DNA from: an uncultured Pirellulaceae bacterium
GTDB lineage: Bacteria; Planctomycetota; Planctomycetia; Pirellulales; Pirellulaceae
NCBI GenBank assembly: GCA_938084685.1
Contig: CALKGE010000001.1
Location: forward strand, 682,001 to 746,000
Direction of reading: 5' to 3'
Length of the DNA: 64,000 nucleotides
Positions 57,343 to 64,000 of this stretch are shown here, one piece after another. Position numbers and translations under genes: made by a program. The notes under the pieces were generated by a model. The model did no database searches. It was not told the origin of the DNA and was given only the letters and a program-made list of their open reading frames with translations. How positions within the stretch are numbered: the stretch's first letter is position 1; each line of letters starts with the position of its first letter.

Positions 57343-58071
57343 ATGAGTAAGGTTGTTCTTATTACCGGAAGTAGTCGTCGCCGAGCAGGATTTCATCTGG
57401 CGAAATATTTACTCGACGCACAGTATTGTGTGGTGTTGCATGGAAAGAACAACTCGGAACTTGGCGAGCAGTTAGCAAAGGAGCTGGGCGAGAATGCTCA
57501 CTTTTTGGCAGCTGATGTGACATCAGAAGAGCAGGTCGAGTCACTGGTGACTCAAGTTGTCGAACGGTTTGGAAGAATCGATGGTTTGGTAACACTCGCC
57601 TCAGTCTGGAACTCGACACCGCTGACAGAGTTGACAGCAAGTGATTTGCAACGGCAATGGATGGTCAATGCGCTGGGTACCATTCTCTGCGCTCAAAAAG
57701 TCGGCTTGCAAATGGCCAGGCAGGAAACCGGTGGATCGATCGTGACGGTTGGCGATTGGGCGGTCGATCGGCCATACCCTGAGTACCTGGCTTACTTTTT
57801 GTCCAAAGGTGGATTGGAATCAGCCACCAAAGCTCTGGCAGTGGAACTTGCTCAATTGAACTCCAATATTCGAATAAACTGCATCCACCCCGGCAATATA
57901 CTCTTTCCAGATGACCTGTCTGAACAAAAACGCCAGGAGATCGAATCGGTGACACCCACTCATTGGGTTAACGATCCTTTGGCTTTTTGTCAGGCTGTTT
58001 CCTTTTTCCTGGAAAACCGCATGGCGACAGGTACCTCTATCAAATTGGACTCCGGTCGCTCCCTGGTTTAA
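57343..58071 (+). CDS. Short-chain dehydrogenase (pteridine reductase-like)
   Basis: 242 residues. The loop TGSSRRRAGFHLA replaces the usual TGxxxGxG and resembles FolM/pteridine reductases (TGSARR). TVGDWAVDRPYPEYLAYFLSKGG carries the Tyr-x3-Lys pair. Such enzymes reduce dihydrofolate or dihydromonapterin with NADPH. The exact substrate is uncertain. Confidence 0.85.
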   Translation: MSKVVLITGSSRRRAGFHLAKYLLDAQYCVVLHGKNNSELGEQLAKELGENAHFLAADVTSEEQVESLVTQVVERFGRIDGLVTLASVWNSTPLTELTASDLQRQWMVNALGTILCAQKVGLQMARQETGGSIVTVGDWAVDRPYPEYLAYFLSKGGLESATKALAVELAQLNSNIRINCIHPGNILFPDDLSEQKRQEIESVTPTHWVNDPLAFCQAVSFFLENRMATGTSIKLDSGRSLV

Positions 58072-58089
58072 ACCAATCAGCTCCAATCC

Positions 58090-58197
58090 GGTGCCACCCA
58101 CTCGCTTATTCGGCCCAAAGTTGCAAATTGAGCAGGAAACTCCTCGAAATGAGTTGGTGTCACCTGATTGGTACTTAGAGATAAAAGTGGGTGGCAC
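58090..58197. repeat. GGTGCCACCCACT repeat pair, inverted
   Basis: GGTGCCACCCACT at 58090 and its complement AGTGGGTGGCAC at 58186-58197 bound a 108-bp segment. A third copy (GGTGCCACCCACTCG, 58348-58362) is direct to the first. This suggests a dispersed intergenic repeat family. Confidence 0.7.
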
Positions 58198-58296
58198 TGG
58201 GTTAGTGATGAAGGCAAAGTGCGATCAGTTCAATTTGCTCCCCCCTTGGTCAGGGGGATTTAGAGAGGGTGTCAGGGAGTGCCAAATTGACATTAT

Positions 58297-58470
58297 GAAT
58301 TGACGAATTGGCATGGTCAGCAGGACAGACCAGATGAGGACGGACCAGGTGCCACCCACTCGAGGGTATGCCGTTTGGCAGGAGTTTGAAGGGGGCAGGA
58401 AAGCGGATCTGGGAGGCATTTTTGCGTTTCTGGTCCGGGTGTTCTGTAAATTCTGCTGAATCGTCAATTC
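58297..58470. repeat. Imperfect inverted repeat, MITE-like
   Basis: Left arm GAATTGACGA (58297), CAGCAG (58318), GACCAGA (58328) matches right arm TCTGGTC (58429), CTGCTG (58453), TCGTCAATTC (58461) in reverse order. About 95 bp between the arms holds the third GTGCCACCCACT copy. Confidence 0.6.
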
Positions 58471-58482
58471 GATGTTTGGGAA

Positions 58483-58499
58483 TTGGCATGGTTGTTGCA
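58483..58499 (+). promoter_or_regulatory. Sigma-54-type promoter of hsp20
   Basis: TTGGCATGGTTGTTGCA fits the -24/-12 consensus TTGGCAYRN4TTGCW at every fixed base, with GG and GC 12 bp apart. A start near 58510 would leave a leader of 35-45 nt before hsp20. No enhancer site is identified. Confidence 0.78.
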
Positions 58500-58553
58500 A
58501 CAGATAGGAGACAGAGAAGATTTAGTGCCGAATTGAAGGAGGCCATGAATATT

Positions 58554-58976
58554 ATGTTGATTACACGTAAAAGTCCTTTCCAGGCGGAATTGAGCTGGTT
58601 ACAGGACGAAATGAAACGAGCTTTTGGTTTGGAAACTCGTGGCAATCAAGCGAGTCTCGAGCCGAATGTCACCATTTGGGAACAGGAGGACAAATTTCAG
58701 TTGGAAATGGAGCTTCCAGGTTTTGCTCAGGAAGACGTTTCCATAGAGATTCTTCCAAATGGCGTACTTTCTATCGAAGGTGAGCGATCCTTTGGTCCCG
58801 ATGAGAATGCGAATCTGGTGTCAGGTTATCAGAGTTCTGGAAAGGTTCACAAGCGGTATCAGTTGCCAGCGACGATCGAAGCGGATTCGATTGACGCGAA
58901 ATTGATAAATGGCTTGTTAACGATCACTTTGGGGAAGAAAGCCAAAGCGAAAGCGCGTAGAATAGACGTAGCTTAG
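58554..58976 (+). CDS. Hsp20/alpha-crystallin small heat-shock protein
   Basis: About 140 residues. It has an alpha-crystallin domain (PNVTIWEQEDKFQLEMELPG, EDVSIEILPNGVLSIEGE) and the tail LINGLLTITLGKKAKAKARRI. sHsps hold unfolded proteins. AAGGAGG ends at 58542: ATG 58554 has an 11-nt gap, ATG 58545 only 2 nt, so 58554 is used though 58545 is possible. It sits behind a sigma-54-type promoter. Confidence 0.93.
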   Translation: MLITRKSPFQAELSWLQDEMKRAFGLETRGNQASLEPNVTIWEQEDKFQLEMELPGFAQEDVSIEILPNGVLSIEGERSFGPDENANLVSGYQSSGKVHKRYQLPATIEADSIDAKLINGLLTITLGKKAKAKARRIDVA

Positions 58977-59012
58977 TTCGTGCGTACTTCACACTTCTAT
59001 TAATGAGAAACC

Positions 59013-59726
59013 ATGTTTTACGATTACCAGTACATTATTTGGGTACTATTGCCGTCCATACTGATCTCTGGTTTTTTCAGCTTGCGAGTTAAAGCTGCTT
59101 TTAATAAGTATTCGCGTGTTGCTTCACGTAATGGATATACCGGAGCTCAGGCGGCACGGAAATTGTTAGACCGAGCTGGTTTGCAGCACGTCGATGTGGT
59201 GCAAACCAGTGGTTTCCTTTCTGACCATTACAACCCCATGACGAAAAAACTCGTCCTTTCTCAGGATGTTTATCATGGGCAGTCGGTCGCTTCGATCGGA
59301 ATTGCGGCCCATGAAGCGGGGCATGCTCTGCAGGATGCTTCCAATTACGGTCCCTTGCGACTGCGATCAAAAATGGTACCACTCTGTACTATTGGTAACA
59401 CGCTTGGTTACATCGTGATGGTGGTTGGTTTGTTGATGCTTTACGCGTCTGGCGGAGCAGCAATCGGTAAATACGTTGTCTTTTTTGGCTGCGGTCTGTT
59501 CAGTCTGGTTCTTCTGTTTCAACTGGTTACCTTGCCGGTTGAATTTGACGCCACGCGTCGTGCGAAAGAGATCGTTGTGGATGCCGGAATTATCTACCGT
59601 GAAGAACGGTTAGGTATGGATAAGGTTTTAAATGCTGCTGCGATGACTTACGTAGCGGCAATGGTTACAACGTTGCTGACGTTGGCCTATTACATTATGC
59701 GAGCAACCGCAGCTTCGCGTGATTAA
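59013..59726 (+). CDS. YugP-type zinc metallopeptidase
   Basis: 237 residues, of the Zn_peptidase_2 family. AAHEAGHALQD holds the zinc motif; FLSDHYNPMTKKLVLSQDVY precedes it. Hydrophobic helices lie near 5-25, 128-150, 155-175 and 212-230. It is a membrane-bound peptidase of unknown target. It starts 36 nt after hsp20 and may be read from the same promoter, which would fit membrane-protein quality control. Confidence 0.92.
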   Translation: MFYDYQYIIWVLLPSILISGFFSLRVKAAFNKYSRVASRNGYTGAQAARKLLDRAGLQHVDVVQTSGFLSDHYNPMTKKLVLSQDVYHGQSVASIGIAAHEAGHALQDASNYGPLRLRSKMVPLCTIGNTLGYIVMVVGLLMLYASGGAAIGKYVVFFGCGLFSLVLLFQLVTLPVEFDATRRAKEIVVDAGIIYREERLGMDKVLNAAAMTYVAAMVTTLLTLAYYIMRATAASRD

Positions 59727-59817
59727 TCGCTGTCTCGGATTCATTTAGATTTCCTCTGTGGTACATTGGTTAAATCTCAGCCGATGTTTCATTTGTCCAT
59801 AGTGGAGATCACCAAGT

Positions 59818-61533
59818 ATGTACCGACTGCTCATCCTGCTCGTTCTTGCTGGCTTGACGTTACCTTGCTCAGCGCGCGACAATCAGCCTAACGTCATCAT
59901 TGTCATCACAGATGATCAGGGATACGGCGATGTTGGCGCCCATGGCAATACGATGATTCAGACACCTAATCTGGATCAACTTCATTCCCAAAGTGTTCGT
60001 CTGACGGATTACCACGTTGACCCGACGTGCTCACCCACTCGCAGTGCCTTAATGACAGGTCGCTACTCTACAAGGACAGGAGTGTGGCACACGATTATGG
60101 GTCGCAGTCTGATGAATAGTCAGGAATACACCATTGCCGAATTATTTCGCGACGGCGGCTATACGACCGGTATGTTTGGCAAGTGGCACCTGGGAGATAA
60201 CTACCCTGTTCGTCCTCAGGATCAGGGATTTGACTATACCTTCATCCATGGTGGTGGCGGCGTTGGTCAGGGACCGGACTACTGGGGAAATGATTATTTT
60301 GATGATACCTACTGGCGAAACGGAAAACCGGAAGCTCAGCAAGGGTACTGCACCGACGTCTGGTTTGACGATGCACTCAAATTTATTGAGCGTAACCGAA
60401 AGAAACCTTTCTTTGCCTATATCTCCACCAACGCGCCACACGGACCTTATCTGGTCTCTGAAGAGTACTCGGAGCCGTACAAGAAAAAGGGAGTTGGTTC
60501 TCCTCAGGCCGAATTCTATGGCATGATTGAAAATATCGACGACAATATGGGCAAGCTGATGGCGAAGCTTGACGAGTTGAAGATTGCTGATAATACGCTT
60601 CTTATTTTCACAACCGATAATGGTAGTGCTGCTGGTTGGCGACCAACCAAAGGTGGAACATGGAAGGGATACAACGCGGGAATGCGAGCTGGCAAAGGGT
60701 CGAACTTTGACGGAGGGCATCGGGTGCCCATGTTTATTCGCTGGCCCAACGGCAAGCTCACCGGCGGTCGGGATGTTGACACGTTGTGCGCACACATTGA
60801 CATTCTTCCCACGTTGTCAGAACTTTGTCGACTCGACGACGTACATGCTACTGAGCGGGATGGCGAGAGTCTCAAATCCATTCTGTATGGAGACAAAGAT
60901 GCACTGCGTGACCGTACCATCCTGGTACATTCTCAACGAGTAGAAAATGTCGAGAAGTATCGTAACTACGCAGTGCTCACGGAACGCTGGCGACTACTTA
61001 ATCAGACACAGCTTTATGACATCAAAGCAGATCCGGGACAACAGACGAATGTGTTTGAAAAGCATCCGGATGTTGCCAAGCAGCTTTCCCAAGCGTATGA
61101 GGCATGGTGGAAGAGTCTTTCTTCTTCTTTTGACTTGACCGTTCGTATTGGAATTGGCTTCAAACCTCAGCCTGAATCGTTGCTGCATTCTCACGACTGG
61201 CACACCAACAACACCAATACCCCGTGGCATCAGAACCACGTGATGAATGGAGCTATTGGAAATGGATATTGGGCTCTGGATGTTGCCGAGTCGGGAAGGT
61301 ATCGGATTGAGTTGCGTCGATGGCCTCGTCAGGAAGATAAACCGATGGATGCCGTCAAAGCGACCATAGAGATCGGTGGCCTAACGGCCGTTCAGGATAT
61401 CGAAGAGGGAGCGACCAGCACGGTATTCGAATTGAATCTGGAAAAGGGAGCTAATAACCTGCTCACCAAAATGGAACTGGAAAACGGCAAAGTTCGTGGA
61501 AGTTATTTTGCTTATATCAAACGAGTGAAGTAA
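59818..61533 (+). CDS. Secreted arylsulfatase (formylglycine type)
   Basis: 571 residues with a signal peptide (LLILLVLAGLTLPCSA). The sulfatase motif CSPTRSALMTG puts the formylglycine Cys at residue 71, with metal ligands in IVITDDQGYGD and FTTDNGS. It hydrolyses sulfate esters, likely of algal or marine polysaccharide. The C-terminal 130 residues look like a small beta domain. A maturation enzyme is needed and is not in the window. Confidence 0.95.
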   Translation: MYRLLILLVLAGLTLPCSARDNQPNVIIVITDDQGYGDVGAHGNTMIQTPNLDQLHSQSVRLTDYHVDPTCSPTRSALMTGRYSTRTGVWHTIMGRSLMNSQEYTIAELFRDGGYTTGMFGKWHLGDNYPVRPQDQGFDYTFIHGGGGVGQGPDYWGNDYFDDTYWRNGKPEAQQGYCTDVWFDDALKFIERNRKKPFFAYISTNAPHGPYLVSEEYSEPYKKKGVGSPQAEFYGMIENIDDNMGKLMAKLDELKIADNTLLIFTTDNGSAAGWRPTKGGTWKGYNAGMRAGKGSNFDGGHRVPMFIRWPNGKLTGGRDVDTLCAHIDILPTLSELCRLDDVHATERDGESLKSILYGDKDALRDRTILVHSQRVENVEKYRNYAVLTERWRLLNQTQLYDIKADPGQQTNVFEKHPDVAKQLSQAYEAWWKSLSSSFDLTVRIGIGFKPQPESLLHSHDWHTNNTNTPWHQNHVMNGAIGNGYWALDVAESGRYRIELRRWPRQEDKPMDAVKATIEIGGLTAVQDIEEGATSTVFELNLEKGANNLLTKMELENGKVRGSYFAYIKRVK

Positions 61534-61882
61534 TCACTTGCTTTAAGCTGAGCCATGGATCTGGTGTGTTGGTCCTCCCTGATTCACGAACACAACCTGT
61601 GCCGGGCAGGATCCGTTGGATCTCCATGGCAGTTGTTTAATTGGACTGGCGACCTTTCTGGGTTGCATGAATAGGCATCGGGTTGAGCTGTTTCGCTTTC
61701 TGACACGGCTCCGATCCTTCGTTTTTGGGGTGTAAATGCCATTCATCGCAAATAACGCATCTTTCCTATATTTACTGTTTGACACATTCTCACCGGCGTC
61801 TCAGTCAATTATCCTAATAGAGACATTTGAAGGTGCGCTTAGTGTGCGCTCTTTGATTTATCAAGTTGTAGGAAGAGGTCTC
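61534..61882. other. Intergenic region before the metalloprotease gene
   Basis: About 350 bp. It must hold the metalloprotease promoter; a TTGACA at about 61780 has no -10 at the right spacing. A CCATGG-centred dyad (61552-61559 with 61623-61630) is probably trivial. No gene or RNA is seen. Confidence 0.4.
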
Positions 61883-64000
61883 ATGAAATTTTTATCTTCA
61901 CTGATTCTGTGTTTACCAGTCGTATCGATGGTAGTACCGGCAGCTGCGCAGGATGCACCTGCTGCTCCCAAACCAGAATATCCTCCGTATTCACAAGTAC
62001 TTGATGGATACCAGAAAGTGGTATCGACGGCCGATGGTGCCAAGAGTATGTATACGCTCTATGTGCGAGCCAAGGATGGTAACGTCTATGCCGAGTTACC
62101 ACCAAACTATGCCACGAAGCGTTATTTCTTTGCACTCACCGTTGCCAGCGGTGACAAGTATGCTGGTTTGCAGTCTGGCGAACGGTACGTCTACTGGCGC
62201 CGTTACAACAACCGACTGGCATTGATTTCTCCGGATTTGGATACTCGTGCTACAGGTGATCCGGAATCACGTTCATCGGTGAATCGTCTGTTTACTGACA
62301 GTATGATTTTGAACGTACCGATCGTTACCATCGGACCGGGTGGCGGTCCCGTCATTGACCTGGACTACCTGTTGGTTGGCAAAGCCACCAAATTCTTTGG
62401 TCCGCAATTCCGCAACCAGGAATTGATGGGAATGTTCAAGCTTCAGAAGTCGAAAGCATTTCCGTTGAATGTTGAATTAGCTTTTGAGTTACCTACGGCC
62501 TCGGGCAAGTTGTCATCCATTCACTACAGCATCTCTGAACTGAACTCCAAGTCAGGTTATCGGCCACGTACGGCAGATGAACGTATTGGATACTTTACAA
62601 CGTCCTACAGTGATCTGGGACAGTACGACGACGATAAAACCAGAGTGCAATTTATTAACCGCTGGCACCTGGAAAAACGTGACCCCCGTCTGCAAGTCAG
62701 TCCTCCCAAGAACCCGATTGTGTTCTACATCGAGCATACAACTCCAGTACGTTATCGTCGCTGGGTGAAGGATGGTGTGCTGGCATGGAATGACGCGTTT
62801 GAAAAGATTGGGATTTCCGATGCGATCGAAGTTTATTACCAGGACGCTCAGACTGGAACGCACATGGATAAAGATCCAGAGGATGTACGGTATAACTTTG
62901 TTCGTTGGTTAAACAATGATGTAGGTACGGCGATTGGGCCAAGCCGCGTGGATCCCAATACGGGCCAGATTCTGGATGCAGATATTATTCTGACCGATGG
63001 CTGGATTCGTCACTTCCGGTATGAATTCGACAGTCTACTGCCGCGGATGATGATGGAGGGATACAGTGCTGAAACCTTGGGCTGGTTGGCTGACCATCCA
63101 GACTGGGATCCTCGTATTTCCTTTGCTCATCCTTCCCAGCGGAATCACCTGAAAAACAAGTTCACTGAATTAAGAAGTGAGCCGTTCAGCGGTCATCCTC
63201 TTACCAAAGTAGATAGTATGCTGCTTGGTGATGATGAGTACGACGGTCTGATCGGACGTACTTCGCAGGTTAATGGTGCCTGTCTGGCGGCGCGGGGCAT
63301 GGCGTTCGACGTTGCGGTCATGCGCATGATCTACCAGATCCAGACAGCTCAGGATGAGCCTCCTGCGGAAGAGGAAGATAAAGAGGAAGAGAAGGAAGAA
63401 GAGAAGAAAGAGGAAGAGAAAGAAAAGGAACCACCGAAGAAAAAAGAGATCCTTCTTGACGGGATGCCCGAATCTTTCATTGGTCCTCAGCTATATCATC
63501 TGGTTGCTCACGAAGTGGGACACACGCTCGGGTTGCGTCACAACTTCAAAGCATCCTCGGCGTATACGTTGGACGAAATCAACACGGCTACCAACAAGGG
63601 CAAGCCCATTGTTGGCTCGGTGATGGATTACACGCCGACCAATATTCGCTTTGATGCGGGGGATGTTCAGGGTGATTATGCCATGCTGGGCGTGGGGCCT
63701 TATGACTATTGGGCCATTGAATATGGTTATTCCTTTGCTTCTGACCTGAAGCCGATCCTGGCTCGTGTTACCGATCCTAAGCTCCAGTATGCAACGGACG
63801 AAGATACGTCTGGTCCCGACCCGTTAGCGCGCCGGTATGACTATGGTAAGGAGCCTTTGAATTTTGCTCTGGAGCAGATCCAGCTGGCAACACATCACCG
63901 CAGTCAAATCCTTGATAAGTTTGTCAAGGAAGGAGACAGCTGGATGAAAGCCCGTCGTGGTTATGAAATCACGCTCACCATGCAAGCACGTGCCATTAGC
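61883..64000 (+). CDS. Zinc-dependent metalloprotease (DUF5117/DUF4953 type), 3' end outside window
   Basis: 706 residues visible, open at the right edge. A signal peptide (LCLPVVSMVVPAAAQD) is followed by a large N-terminal region. The zinc motif HEVGHTLGLRHNF lies at residues 543-555, metzincin-like. A Lys/Glu-rich linker (about 493-521) just before the catalytic domain is unusual. The family comprises secreted proteases of bacteria. GGAAGAGG precedes ATG 61883. Confidence 0.92.
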   Translation, partial: MKFLSSLILCLPVVSMVVPAAAQDAPAAPKPEYPPYSQVLDGYQKVVSTADGAKSMYTLYVRAKDGNVYAELPPNYATKRYFFALTVASGDKYAGLQSGERYVYWRRYNNRLALISPDLDTRATGDPESRSSVNRLFTDSMILNVPIVTIGPGGGPVIDLDYLLVGKATKFFGPQFRNQELMGMFKLQKSKAFPLNVELAFELPTASGKLSSIHYSISELNSKSGYRPRTADERIGYFTTSYSDLGQYDDDKTRVQFINRWHLEKRDPRLQVSPPKNPIVFYIEHTTPVRYRRWVKDGVLAWNDAFEKIGISDAIEVYYQDAQTGTHMDKDPEDVRYNFVRWLNNDVGTAIGPSRVDPNTGQILDADIILTDGWIRHFRYEFDSLLPRMMMEGYSAETLGWLADHPDWDPRISFAHPSQRNHLKNKFTELRSEPFSGHPLTKVDSMLLGDDEYDGLIGRTSQVNGACLAARGMAFDVAVMRMIYQIQTAQDEPPAEEEDKEEEKEEEKKEEEKEKEPPKKKEILLDGMPESFIGPQLYHLVAHEVGHTLGLRHNFKASSAYTLDEINTATNKGKPIVGSVMDYTPTNIRFDAGDVQGDYAMLGVGPYDYWAIEYGYSFASDLKPILARVTDPKLQYATDEDTSGPDPLARRYDYGKEPLNFALEQIQLATHHRSQILDKFVKEGDSWMKARRGYEITLTMQARAIS

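Larger units (their letters stand above)
58072..58553. other. Repeat-rich intergenic region before hsp20
   Basis: About 480 bp without a credible gene; a long in-frame ORF entering from 58368 is an extension of hsp20 with no ribosome site. It holds three copies of a GTGCCACCCACT unit, a C6/G5 hairpin at 58240-58257, a spaced inverted repeat and a sigma-54-type promoter. Confidence 0.6.

Noticed and set aside
58368-58544. N-terminal extension of hsp20 in the same frame
   Set aside because: Lacks a ribosome site, crosses the promoter and repeat region, and the family begins near the chosen start.
61552-61630. 8-bp inverted repeat around CCATGG after the sulfatase gene
   Set aside because: Mostly the CCATGG palindrome itself, with arms over 60 nt apart; likely chance.

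Overview
The window looks like a chromosomal segment of a planctomycete (Planctomycetota; a Planctomycetaceae-type bacterium is my best guess, by inference only). The basis is the gene families: a DUF1080 domain fused to a PQQ-type sugar dehydrogenase, a secreted formylglycine sulfatase, a GldG-type ABC auxiliary protein fused to its permease, a very large acidic Asn/Gly/Ser-rich membrane protein, the lipid A gene lpxK, and L-fucose-type sugar genes. UGA also serves as an ordinary stop (for example at 15069-15071), so the code is the standard one. I see no rRNA, tRNA, CRISPR array, complete insertion sequence or prophage.

Layout. 1-11.3 kb, minus strand: an ABC exporter (ATPase, permease/GldG fusion, DUF4340 protein) followed by the start of a phenylacetate-CoA-ligase-like gene, then nadB and a giant membrane protein. 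11.6-22.5 kb, plus strand: UxaA-family dehydratase, lpxK, SDR, acyl-CoA-dehydrogenase-like protein, cysC, a peroxiredoxin with an in-frame UGA, DUF1080/sugar dehydrogenase, nitrilase-like amidase, and the ammonium transporter/PII pair. 22.6-38.6 kb, mixed: metabolic and transport genes, including an acyltransferase/YiiX-like fusion, a two-gene Tm-1-like cassette, a second UGA-containing redox gene, thymidine kinase and two MFS carriers. 38.7-46.4 kb, minus: a complete phosphate operon pstS-pstC-pstA-pstB-pstB-phoU-phoB-phoR behind a PHO-box-like direct repeat. 46.9-49.1 kb, plus: a degenerate kinase-like protein and a PIN-PhoH ATPase. 49.1-56.1 kb, minus: a sugar cluster (zinc dehydrogenase, TIM-barrel isomerase, tagaturonate-epimerase-like protein, fucose mutarotase, aldo/keto reductase, lactonase, DUF4416, TauE-like carrier) that fits non-phosphorylative deoxyhexose oxidation. 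56.2-64 kb: Spy-like secreted protein, pteridine-reductase-like SDR, a repeat-rich spacer, hsp20 behind a sigma-54-type promoter, YugP-type peptidase, sulfatase and a truncated zinc metalloprotease.

The strongest observations are these. (1) Two unrelated thiol-redox genes carry an in-frame TGA exactly where the catalytic cysteine belongs, each followed at almost the same distance (20-21 nt) by a perfect 6-bp stem whose loop has G in its first two bases. This is the layout of bacterial selenocysteine insertion elements. (2) The two PstB ATPases have complementary defects that would give one fully canonical and one degenerate ATP site in a heterodimer. (3) hsp20 is preceded by a textbook -24/-12 promoter. 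(4) The Tm-1-like/PEP-hydrolase-like pair overlaps by 4 nt and mirrors a fused plant protein.
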